A DNA stretch of 64,000 nt, taken from Algorimicrobium echini. Lineage in GTDB: Bacteria > Bacteroidota > Bacteroidia > Flavobacteriales > Flavobacteriaceae. The translations under genes and the position numbers were made by a program. Shown here piece after piece: positions 45,243 to 53,106 of the stretch. A model generated the notes under the pieces. It ran no database searches, was not told the DNA's origin, and worked only from the letters and a program-made list of their open reading frames with translations. The number at the start of each line of letters is the position of its first letter. Position 1 is the first letter of the stretch. The stretch is taken from assembly GCF_900115185.1 (NCBI RefSeq), contig NZ_FOVN01000001.1, positions 868,001-932,000 of the forward strand, written 5' to 3'.

Positions 45243-46124
45243 TTATTTTGTTCTTAATTTGATTAAATCACTTTCAGATAAAAACGTTCTGACTAAAGTA
45301 TAAAGATTTTGATTTGTATTACTGGTATCTTTTATTTTCATGTCTATTTTATAATCCATGTATGGTTCAGTAGGCACAAATTCTATCAAACTATCTTTAG
45401 AACTTAAATTCCATTCAGTAGATTTTAGTAAAAATATAACATTACAGCCTTTCGCCTCAATGACATTTTCACTTGTAGTATTAAAATTCACTATGGAATT
45501 CGATGTTTTGGAAGCTCTTTGCCATGTAACTTTTATCATCTCGTTTTCATATTCATGGATCGTTTCGTTTGGAAAAAATAAACCAATGGATAGAAGTGCC
45601 ATTAAAACAAAATTCCATGCAGCATGAAATATAATCGATTTCAATAAATTGAAGTTAATACAAATCCAAATAGAGAAGAAAGTAAAGGCAAACCTGAAAA
45701 GAAATCCTTGTAAGGATGAAATGGTAAAAAATTGTTCCAAATCTAAATGAAAAAGAGAAAACAATAATGCATTTCCAACATACAAACTGATTACTAATGT
45801 GTTTGGTTTTCTATAAAAGCTTACTATTAATAATGCTATATATATTATCATTAATGTTTTGAGTAATAAACTTTCAGAAAGTAGTAGAAAAACAAATAAA
45901 CCAATAATAGAAATTATTCTTATACTTTTAGATTTATTAAAACCTCCTCTAAAACTTAATTCTTCTGTAATAGGTGCAACAAATATGGCAATACATAAAA
46001 ACAAAAAGTATGGAACTTTAAAGTATTCACTTCCTGTAAAGTAGTCATGAGATGAAGGGGACACTAATAGATATAAGGAGGTCATTAACCCAAGAGCAAG
46101 AATAACAACACCTAGGGTCAACAA
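45243..46124 (-). CDS. CPBP-family intramembrane protease
   Basis: A CPBP (Abi/CAAX-like) membrane protein of about 290 residues with several TM helices. The catalytic EExxxR motif is present as ITEELSFRGG, and later histidines appear in FSLFHLD and IIFHAAWNF. CPBP proteases act in peptide maturation, bacteriocin immunity or protein processing. The open frame continues upstream to 46178 with no ATG; the first usable start is TTG at 46124. The frame overlaps the stop of the decayed lipoprotein gene upstream. The C-terminal ~90 residues are a soluble domain of unknown type. Confidence 0.8.
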   Translation of the reverse strand: MLTLGVVILALGLMTSLYLLVSPSSHDYFTGSEYFKVPYFLFLCIAIFVAPITEELSFRGGFNKSKSIRIISIIGLFVFLLLSESLLLKTLMIIYIALLIVSFYRKPNTLVISLYVGNALLFSLFHLDLEQFFTISSLQGFLFRFAFTFFSIWICINFNLLKSIIFHAAWNFVLMALLSIGLFFPNETIHEYENEMIKVTWQRASKTSNSIVNFNTTSENVIEAKGCNVIFLLKSTEWNLSSKDSLIEFVPTEPYMDYKIDMKIKDTSNTNQNLYTLVRTFLSESDLIKLRTK

Positions 46125-46171
46125 CCAGTTATATTTATATTTTAATATTAACTTATTCAGAAAATAAAATT

Positions 46172-46651
46172 TTAATTTTTAACACAGCTTAAGGAACAAT
46201 CATCTCCGCCCCACCATGAAGAAGATGCCTGCATATTTGTCGGAGTTCCATTCGCTGCCAAACATGCTTGCATTTGAGCGAGACAAGCTTGCGTCATATC
46301 CATTGTTGGTCCAGAAGTAACTATATCAACAACAACCGCTACAACTTCAAGTAAAACTGTAGCACAACGCCAACAAAATTTAGCGTCTCCTTGCAAATTT
46401 GTGAAACCCATATCTACTCCTTGACTGAAACGTGAAATTTTGTTATCAATGCTATTAATACGATATTCTACTCCGTCATTTGTTTATATAGAATTATTAC
46501 TACCTTTATATAGGTTATTGATTTCTGTGGGATTACTTTTTGAATGATTATATGAATTTTCCGTAATTGGATTGTTATCATTCGAACAACTAATTAGGGT
46601 TAAAGACATAACAGCAATAGTAAGAGCGAATTTAATTTTTACTTGTTTTAT
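46172..46651 (-). pseudogene. Decayed lipoprotein gene: ATA at the start position and in-frame TAA
   Basis: Reading minus from 46651, one continuous frame gives a lipoprotein signal peptide (ATA at the expected start, then KQVKIKFALTIAVMSLTLISC with lipobox LISC) and a Ser/Asn linker. A TAA at 46484-46486 interrupts it. The same frame then runs 102 more codons to 46172 with natural-looking sequence (NDGVEYRINSIDNKISRFSQGVDM, then KFCWRCATVLLEVVAVVVDIV, and CSLSCVKN at the end). The intact protein would have about 159 residues. Both changes are single-base explainable. An internal ATG at 46411, with AAGGAG just before it, could still make the last 79 residues. Confidence 0.75.
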
Positions 46652-46735
46652 TTGTTTTTGATTTTAGGTTAAGTATTAGACTTGGGTTTTTTGTTATAAA
46701 TAAAACAAATAAAACAAATAAAACAAAATTGGAAT
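46643..46735. repeat. A/T-rich inverted and tandem repeats upstream of the decayed lipoprotein gene
   Basis: TTGTTTTATTTGTTTTT at 46643-46659 is the reverse complement of the region around 46700-46735, where AAATAAAACA is repeated three times in tandem. Together they could fold into a hairpin with a ~40-nt loop just upstream of the lipoprotein gene. Confidence 0.5.
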
Positions 46736-46876
46736 CAAGCAGTTCAACGAAATTAACATTTCCTAGCATTATAATGTTTTTTATTGACTTGATGTACCTG
46801 AATCTTCTAAAAAACATTCACTATCAAATTTCATTCGAAGCCAACCAGTGTCTTTATAAACCGTATGACTTTTTTA
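46736..46876 (-). other. Stretch without an intact gene; possible C-terminal coding remnant
   Basis: Minus-strand frame at about 46784-46867 reads VYKDTGWLRMKFDSECFL and then EDSGTSSQ and stop, which looks like protein sequence but has no start. It may be the tail of a lost gene. Nothing else is visible. Confidence 0.3.
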
Positions 46877-47287
46877 TTACCTAATCTCTTCTTCTTCAGG
46901 CAATTTTATGCTATTTATAAAAGTAACTAATTCAGCTTTCGAATGGTCATGAACCATATTCATGTTAATAGAAAATTCTTTATGCTTGGTTTTTAACACA
47001 TAATCTCCAAATATTTTCTTGACTTGAATAATATCTTGTAGCAGAATTTTCTTTCCAAAAAGCGAATTATTTTTGATGAAACTATCAGTTATTGTTAAAT
47101 ATTGATTTTTAAATTCCCAAACGTATATACCCAAATATATTACGCCAATAATAATGTAAAAGTAGTTTGACCAACGAGAATATTCTGCTGCCCAACTAGT
47201 CAAAATACCCAGTATAATCCAAACCAATCCGATAATTAAATTAACATAGAGTCTTCTATTCTTGTATTTTATAATTAGGTTATTCAT
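46877..47287 (-). CDS. Two-TM protein with PH-like domain (paralogue A)
   Basis: A 136-residue protein: two TM helices near residues 13-33 and 40-58, then a PH-like domain (NQYLTITDSFIKNNSLFGKKILLQDIIQVKKIFGDYVLKT). It is clearly paralogous to the protein at 47946-48365, sharing the KRLY/RRLYVNLI start and the FGKK-I-LQDI core. This TM-TM-PH arrangement is seen in many small Bacteroidota membrane proteins of unknown role. Inner membrane, PH-like domain on the cytoplasmic side. Confidence 0.7.
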   Translation of the reverse strand: MNNLIIKYKNRRLYVNLIIGLVWIILGILTSWAAEYSRWSNYFYIIIGVIYLGIYVWEFKNQYLTITDSFIKNNSLFGKKILLQDIIQVKKIFGDYVLKTKHKEFSINMNMVHDHSKAELVTFINSIKLPEEEEIR

Positions 47288-47354
47288 TTAGAAAAATAGT
47301 GGTCTTGCATGTGGCTCCTAGTCAGTAAACGTTTCTTAACTCTAAATTAATCAA

Positions 47355-47933
47355 TTATTTCACAATCTCCTTTATAATTCTGCCTAAAGCTCCTTTTGTT
47401 CCGTCCGTTACAGTTTTGTCAGCAGAAGGAAAGTCCCAATATGAATTTCCCATATGAGTATTGTGTTTTGTATGCAATAATAGATGTCCATTTGCATCAT
47501 AATATTGCATTTCTACCTCTGTATCTTCACTTACGCCTATTGGAATAAACATACTACTATATTTGACATTCAAAAATTTGAGTTGTGTCAGTATCATTCC
47601 GTCTAACTGATTATCAGTACAAATACTCTTAATTTTAGTCTCATTTATACTTTCAAACCCATCATAGTTTTCGATAATTATTTTGTTAGATTTTATGTTT
47701 TGCGTTGCAAGTTGGTTTGTCATAGTACTGTCGTAAATTTTTGTGCTTCCTTTGACTATTTTTTCCATTATATCTTCGTTCGCAACTTGACTAAATCCAA
47801 TTTTGGTTGGTTTATTCAAATTAATTTCCGCTTTGTAAAGTGTTTTCGTTCCCATTGCACCACAGCTTGTCAGTGCAATTGCTAAAATTAATAAGATGAA
47901 TTTTGATGTGTTCTTCATAGGTTTCTTTAACAT
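47355..47933 (-). CDS. Lipoprotein of unknown function between two paralogues
   Basis: A 192-residue lipoprotein with lipobox ALTSCG (Cys near residue 23). The mature part (KTLYKAEINLNKPTKIGFSQVANED, DGMILTQLKFL, VEMQYYDANGHLLLHTKH) resembles secreted envelope lipoproteins of the GNA1162/LPP20-like type, but the match is weak. It sits between the two PH-like paralogues, 67 bp from one and 12 bp from the other, and is probably co-transcribed with them. A second ATG lies 15 bp into the gene. Confidence 0.65.
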   Translation of the reverse strand: MLKKPMKNTSKFILLILAIALTSCGAMGTKTLYKAEINLNKPTKIGFSQVANEDIMEKIVKGSTKIYDSTMTNQLATQNIKSNKIIIENYDGFESINETKIKSICTDNQLDGMILTQLKFLNVKYSSMFIPIGVSEDTEVEMQYYDANGHLLLHTKHNTHMGNSYWDFPSADKTVTDGTKGALGRIIKEIVK

Positions 47934-47945
47934 CCTTATAGCATG

Positions 47946-48365
47946 TTATATTTTTAATTCGTAGTACTCTTTTTCAGAAATTTCAATGGTGTTTAAAAAT
48001 GTGTCAAATTCAATCAAGGAATTTTCATCAATCAAATTTGTATGAATATTGAATTTTCGGTTTTCGGTTTTGACAGTATAACCACCAGCAAATTTTTCGA
48101 TAGCCGTAATATCTTTGAGTCTGATTTTTTTTCCAAAAAAGCCATTTATTTTAATACATTCATCTGATATAAATAGGTATTGCCAAAACAAATCATAGAA
48201 AAATTGGGTAAGATATAATAAACCTGCAAGCAGGTAACCGAAATTATACCAACGGATCGTATTACTTTCCCATAAAACAAAAACACCCAATGTTGTCCAG
48301 AAAAGAGCTAAAATCAAGTTAATATACAGTCTTTTTTTAGTGTATTTAATAATGATATCTGCCAT
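47946..48365 (-). CDS. Two-TM protein with PH-like domain (paralogue B)
   Basis: A 139-residue protein with the same plan as the one at 46877-47287: two TM helices near residues 12-32 and 40-60, then a PH-like region (FISDECIKINGFFGKKIRLKDITAIEKFAGGYTVKT). The pair most likely arose by local duplication. It lies 15 bp from the AMP ligase gene, on the same strand, but does not look like part of the pigment pathway. Confidence 0.7.
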   Translation of the reverse strand: MADIIIKYTKKRLYINLILALFWTTLGVFVLWESNTIRWYNFGYLLAGLLYLTQFFYDLFWQYLFISDECIKINGFFGKKIRLKDITAIEKFAGGYTVKTENRKFNIHTNLIDENSLIEFDTFLNTIEISEKEYYELKI

Positions 48366-48380
48366 TTTGGAACTATTAAA

Positions 48381-49676
48381 TTAGTCTTTCTTTCGGTTGT
48401 CAATAACCATAATTGGTTTCCTGCTCATGGCAGGAAACTGTAATTTTTGAATGACTTTTCTATCGTGAAATTCAATTTTAGGAGCCACGCGTAACTTGGC
48501 TCTAAAGTGGTCCTTAATACTTAATAGCAGTTTTTCTGTAGGTGTATCTGTAGCTATCTTAATACAAATTTCATCGGTACCAATACTGTTGTTTGAAATT
48601 TCAATAACATAACTATGTACAGCATTAAAATCGTTTAAAATATTATCCATAGCTGGCGGATACAAAGTAGTGCCTTTATACTTAATCATTTGTTTTTTGC
48701 GCCCAACAACAGGGCCTAATCGCATGGTTGTTCTGCCACAAGTACAGGCATCATGATGTGCTTGAACCATATCGCCTGTTTTAAACCGTAAAAGTGGCAT
48801 ACCCTCTATTCCTAGAGTGGTAATGGTTAATTCGCCAACTTCTCCAGCGATAACTGGATTTTCAGAATCGTCTAATATTTCAGCGATAATTAATTCTGGA
48901 TGATGATGACCACCTTGTTGTGCTTCACATTCGTTAAAAGCCGTATTCATTTCTGTTGAAGCATAGGTTGAATAGAGTTGGATATTCCATTCATCCGTTA
49001 TTTTTTCAGATAGTGCATTTGGTGTGAAATCTTGATTTCGAAGCGGTTCTCCAATACAAATGGCACCTTTTACACCCGATTTATTGATGTCAATATCATG
49101 CTGCTTGGCATATTCAATCAGTTTTAATAAAAACGACGGTACGACAATTAAATAGGTTGGATTAAATTTTAAAATCGAATCCCATTGTAATTCTGGGATT
49201 CCTGCACCAACGCGAATCATACCAGCTCCTAATTTTCTGGACCCTAAAAAGTAGGCCAATCCAGCCATAAAGCGTCTGTCCATGGTGGTCATGAGTTGCA
49301 TGACATCATTTTCAGTAACACCAGAACAGGCAAAAGATAACGCTTCATTATAAGCTAAACGCTCTAAATCTTTTTCGGTTAAGGCAAAGGTTACCGGGTC
49401 GCCTAAAGTTCCAGATGTGGTAACATAATCAATAACTTGATTTTTAGGAACACATAAAAATTCATCGTTATATGCTTGCAACTGGTCTTTGGATGTGGTT
49501 GGTATTTTTGTTAAATCTTCCAAGGTTTTTATCGAAGAAATAGCAATGTTATGCTTTTTAAAAACCTGCTGATAATAGCTTGAGTTTTCTTGTAAATACA
49601 CTAATAATTCAGCCAACTTTTCTTCTTGAAAAATTTTAATTTCTGCTTTAGTAGCTTGTTCTATTTTAGGAATCAT
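48381..49676 (-). CDS. Phenylacetate-CoA-ligase-family AMP ligase
   Basis: A 431-residue AMP-forming ligase of the PaaK type. Motifs: YVTTSGTLGDPVTFALT as the P-loop equivalent, YASTEMNTAFNECE as the acyl-adenylate motif, LRFKTGDMVQ and the zinc-like Cys pattern CTCGRTTMRLGPVVGRK, with RKPIMVIDNR at the end. In flexirubin and aryl-polyene clusters a ligase of this type activates an aromatic or acyl starter. It lies at the outer end of the cluster. Confidence 0.88.
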   Translation of the reverse strand: MIPKIEQATKAEIKIFQEEKLAELLVYLQENSSYYQQVFKKHNIAISSIKTLEDLTKIPTTSKDQLQAYNDEFLCVPKNQVIDYVTTSGTLGDPVTFALTEKDLERLAYNEALSFACSGVTENDVMQLMTTMDRRFMAGLAYFLGSRKLGAGMIRVGAGIPELQWDSILKFNPTYLIVVPSFLLKLIEYAKQHDIDINKSGVKGAICIGEPLRNQDFTPNALSEKITDEWNIQLYSTYASTEMNTAFNECEAQQGGHHHPELIIAEILDDSENPVIAGEVGELTITTLGIEGMPLLRFKTGDMVQAHHDACTCGRTTMRLGPVVGRKKQMIKYKGTTLYPPAMDNILNDFNAVHSYVIEISNNSIGTDEICIKIATDTPTEKLLLSIKDHFRAKLRVAPKIEFHDRKVIQKLQFPAMSRKPIMVIDNRKKD

Positions 49677-49724
49677 AATGTTTTTTGGAGGTTTGAGTCT
49701 GCAACTCTAGGTAATTTAGCAATT

Positions 49725-49871
49725 CTAAGCATTGTATCTATGTTTCTTCATAATTGTCTCACAGTCTTTTATTCTACCTTCTTTTATTTGTTGCAATCCA
49801 AGTTTAATTTCAGACTGTTGCTCTAACGGCAGTTCATCCCAAATATCTATTTTTTATGCTTGAATATCCAT
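49725..49871 (-). pseudogene. Antitoxin remnant (addiction-module type)
   Basis: One minus-strand frame of 49 codons reads MDIQA, then an in-frame TAA at 49854-49856, then KIDIWDELPLEQQSEI and continues to ETIMKKHRYNA. The DIWDELP...Q...I..G..QI..G....ETIMKKH pattern is the C-terminal signature of small antitoxins of RelE/ParE-type modules in Bacteroidota. MDIQA is a usual start of these proteins. The normal middle of about 25-30 residues is missing and a stop lies at the junction. No toxin gene is adjacent. Confidence 0.6.
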
Positions 49872-49908
49872 GACACTTTATAGTGTATTCAAAAATAAGG
49901 ATTCTATT

Positions 49909-51573
49909 TTATTTCAATTTGTTTTTAATCTTTTTAATGTACCAATCTATATGTTGTTGGTCTGGAACAGTGGTAATTTCTTTGGTTTGCGCTTTTTGAA
50001 AAGCCTGTAAAGCTGCTGTGTAATAGTGCTTTTTATAGTAATAGGTTCCCACTAAATAATAGGCTTCCCAAAAGTTTGGATTTACGGCAATTAGTTCGTC
50101 TAGAACGTTTGGTTCTACATGATTGTCTGTTGAAATAGCTTTGGAAATCTCCCGACTTAAAACCCGATATGTTTCATAATCTAAATACGCTTGCGTGAAT
50201 TGAAACGGATCGGCTTCTATTGTTAATTCATTATTATGGAATGATTTGGCAGCAGTTTCTGATGGTTCGTTTTTGAAAATCGTATTCAAATTATAGGCTA
50301 CAAATTCGCCTAGTTGGTACGGATTAGCGGATATCCAAACCAAACCTTGTTCAGGTTTAAAAACCACACCATGATGGGCTAATAATTGGTTTAAGGCTTT
50401 TTCGTTTCCATAGCCTATGGCTTTATTTTTTAATCCTTCTGTGTTTCTTAAAATAGATACCGCTTTTTCAACCGTTAGTTTGGGCGTTTCTGAAAGTAAT
50501 TCTTCCATACGTTCAAAACGATATTGCGAGTGACTTTCGGCAATTTGTTTCAAGTTATTTTCATCGGTAGCGTAGGCATCACTTTGAAAATGATTAGAAC
50601 AAATTAATTGATTGGAATTTTCAACATTATAAACCCCAAAATTGTTTGGCGAGACTTCAATAGTAACGGCACGATTATCCTTGGCACTTCCTATAAATAT
50701 AGATTCCGAAACAAAAACTTGGCGTTTTTTAGCAATAGCAACAGCCTCATCAATTGTGCTGGCATATTGTAATATTTCACGAGTTAAAATAGAAATTGGT
50801 GTTTTGGCTATTAACGGAATATCTGATTTTCCAGCATTAATTGTTACGGTCAACCCTTGGTCGTTCATACCTGAAACCACACCCATCATGCCAGCCCAAG
50901 TAACAGACATAAAATTATAACCGTTTGTAGGTTTTATAAAGGCAATGATTTTATTTTTGGCGAAATCGTCACCTGCATAAAAATCGAAATTTCTACCAAT
51001 AATCAAGCTGCCATCTTCGGTTTTATCTCCCCAAGCGGCAAAAGATGAACAACCAACAAGTGCCAAATCCTGTAAGGCGTGACCAATATCGTGGGCACTA
51101 TGAAAATAGAGTAATCGTAGATAATCATCAGCCACATAATCATAAGTGTCTCCTGCATATTTTGAAACCCCTAATATTTCACTTTTATACTCTTCAGGGA
51201 CGTGCAAGTACATTTTCCGGTTGTACCACGCCAATACTTTACGTAATAGATATTGTTTGGTTTTAGATGGAACGAGTTCTTCTACTTTTCCTAAAAAGGC
51301 CGTTTCCTGTTTTGCCATTAACTCTTGACTTAAACTGCCTGTATGCAAACCAATTTGATACGGATCGCCAGCAACATATAATTCCCATTGGGCATATTTA
51401 TTTTTGGTTAGCAGACCATTCTCAGTGGTAAATGTGGAATCGGAAATCTGGTTGCGTGCAGGAATACTTTGGTTATAGCTGGATACATCTGGAATATCAT
51501 GAAGCGATTTTTTTACACCACACGATGTAATAAGCAGCGTAAATACGAGTATGTTCCAATAGGTTTTCAGCAT
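49909..51573 (-). CDS. C45-type acyltransferase/hydrolase with TPR tail
   Basis: A 554-residue lipoprotein (lipobox LITSCG) with the C45/acyl-CoA:6-APA acyltransferase fold. LVGCSSFAAWGDKTEDGSLI carries the N-terminal nucleophile Cys and GRNFDFYAG is the next conserved element. The C-terminal ~60 residues form one or two TPR-like repeats (WEAYYLVGTYYYKKHYYTAALQAFQKAQ). Proteins of this kind occur in flexirubin clusters, where an amide or ester acyl transfer or hydrolysis step is suspected. Its ATG overlaps the stop of the oxidoreductase gene upstream (TAATG). Confidence 0.8.
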   Translation of the reverse strand: MLKTYWNILVFTLLITSCGVKKSLHDIPDVSSYNQSIPARNQISDSTFTTENGLLTKNKYAQWELYVAGDPYQIGLHTGSLSQELMAKQETAFLGKVEELVPSKTKQYLLRKVLAWYNRKMYLHVPEEYKSEILGVSKYAGDTYDYVADDYLRLLYFHSAHDIGHALQDLALVGCSSFAAWGDKTEDGSLIIGRNFDFYAGDDFAKNKIIAFIKPTNGYNFMSVTWAGMMGVVSGMNDQGLTVTINAGKSDIPLIAKTPISILTREILQYASTIDEAVAIAKKRQVFVSESIFIGSAKDNRAVTIEVSPNNFGVYNVENSNQLICSNHFQSDAYATDENNLKQIAESHSQYRFERMEELLSETPKLTVEKAVSILRNTEGLKNKAIGYGNEKALNQLLAHHGVVFKPEQGLVWISANPYQLGEFVAYNLNTIFKNEPSETAAKSFHNNELTIEADPFQFTQAYLDYETYRVLSREISKAISTDNHVEPNVLDELIAVNPNFWEAYYLVGTYYYKKHYYTAALQAFQKAQTKEITTVPDQQHIDWYIKKIKNKLK

Positions 51574-53105
51574 TAATTTTCAGTTTGATTGGCAGCAATA
51601 ATTTTTTCTAATAAATAGTCCTGACCCAATAATTCGGAACAGGTAACCACAGCGCCAATAGTAACGCCTAAAATACCGTGCATATTTAAACTTTGACCTG
51701 TAAATAGCAGATTGTCTATTTTTGTTTTCGGAGAAATAAAAGATTGCATGGATTTATTAACATCTTTAGTATATCCATACATGGAACCACGATTTGTGCC
51801 AATATAATCCCGATAAGAAAGTGGTGATGAGGTATAATACTCCTGAATACAATCGCGAATATCTGGGAATTTTTTCTCTAACTCATCAATAATTATTTCT
51901 GCTTTTTCTTTTTTGAAAGCTTCGTAAGTTTGACCACGTTCATTTTTATGAGCAACTGTATTGAAGGTGTTAGCCCAAGGTTCCACTTCCTCATAACGCA
52001 TATAGGTCATAATCGTTATATTATCGCCATATATGTTGTTATCTTTTTTAATTCCCATGGACATCATATAACTTTCTGGCCAACTTTCCTGCGAGTAATG
52101 TTGTGCATTCCAAACAGCATCTTGGGTCTTAAAATGGTAGTAATTTTTATTGATGTATTTAAAACAATTTGGTTTTAAAACAATATAAAGGCTAAAAGCA
52201 GCAATGGTACTTTCAATACCATCAATCCTGTTGGAGTAGGATTTTCTGAAGTGCTCTTTGCCAACTAGATTTAAGGTAACTTTAGGTTCAATATTGGAAA
52301 TAAAGGTGCTGCCATCAATCCGATTTCCATTGGTACAGACAGCTGCTTTTATTAAACCATCTTCACAAATTAAATTTTCAACCTCATGATGTTTGTAAAT
52401 GGCACCACCATGTTTTTTTAATTGTCTTATAAGTAATTTGGTTATTTGACTTCCACCATTTATACATCTGTAGGCGCTTTGTATATAAGAATTTACAGAA
52501 AGAGAATGTACATAAAACGGCGTTTTATAACCATCGCCAGCATATAAAAAATTGGATCCTGCCAGAACAGCTTGTAAGCGTTTGTTAGTCGTTATAGATT
52601 CTAAAAACGACCTAATTTGAAGCTTAAAAACACCATCTGCATAAGGTTTTCCAGATTCTAATTTGTATAGTGGAAATTTATTGCAGGTTTCTTGAATTTG
52701 TTTGCAATAGGTGTTTATAGCTGCTGCTTCTTCTGGGAAATAGGTGATTAATTGTGCTTTAAATTCATCAAAACCTTGAGCGTATGGATAGGTAATTTCA
52801 TCATCATCAAAACTAATGACATCAAACGCATCTTCATCCATTTTTTTAAGTGACAAACCATCCATAATACCCAAATAATTGAAATACTGGTAAAGATTTT
52901 CGCCTTTATTTAAACTACCAATATAATGGACACCAGTATCAAAAATAGATTTGTTTCTAGCGAAAGTTTGTAAGTTCCCACCAAATTGTTGGTTCTTTTC
53001 TAAAACGCAAACACTATAACCTTCTTTTGCCATAATAATAGCTGAAACCAGACCGCCTAATCCGCTGCCTACAATAACAATATCATAATGTGATTTTGGT
53101 TTCAA
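51573..53105 (-). CDS. Phytoene-desaturase-like FAD oxidoreductase
   Basis: A 510-residue flavoprotein. The Rossmann motif IVGSGLGGLVSAIIMAKEGYSVCVLEKN is at residues 9-36, and the C-terminal FAD signature appears as LLFTGQSLNMHGILGVTIGA. It belongs to the NAD(P)/FAD oxidoreductases of the CrtI/phytoene desaturase and carotenoid isomerase type. In pigment clusters such enzymes act on polyenes. It is separated from the MMPL gene by 1 bp and overlaps the C45 gene start. Confidence 0.9.
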   Translation of the reverse strand: MKPKSHYDIVIVGSGLGGLVSAIIMAKEGYSVCVLEKNQQFGGNLQTFARNKSIFDTGVHYIGSLNKGENLYQYFNYLGIMDGLSLKKMDEDAFDVISFDDDEITYPYAQGFDEFKAQLITYFPEEAAAINTYCKQIQETCNKFPLYKLESGKPYADGVFKLQIRSFLESITTNKRLQAVLAGSNFLYAGDGYKTPFYVHSLSVNSYIQSAYRCINGGSQITKLLIRQLKKHGGAIYKHHEVENLICEDGLIKAAVCTNGNRIDGSTFISNIEPKVTLNLVGKEHFRKSYSNRIDGIESTIAAFSLYIVLKPNCFKYINKNYYHFKTQDAVWNAQHYSQESWPESYMMSMGIKKDNNIYGDNITIMTYMRYEEVEPWANTFNTVAHKNERGQTYEAFKKEKAEIIIDELEKKFPDIRDCIQEYYTSSPLSYRDYIGTNRGSMYGYTKDVNKSMQSFISPKTKIDNLLFTGQSLNMHGILGVTIGAVVTCSELLGQDYLLEKIIAANQTEN

Positions 53106-53106
53106 A

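Noticed and set aside
46417-46424. AAGGAG before the internal ATG of the decayed lipoprotein gene as a true ribosome binding site
   Set aside because: Bacteroidota rarely use Shine-Dalgarno sequences, and the codons there belong to the longer frame; treated as coincidence, though reinitiation is possible.
46484-46486. TAA as a recoded or read-through stop
   Set aside because: UAA recoding is not known in this group, and the start codon of the same gene is also altered; decay is simpler.
46632-46817. A 61-residue minus-strand frame rich in FVLFVLF
   Set aside because: It reads through the A/T tandem repeats and has no protein-like pattern.
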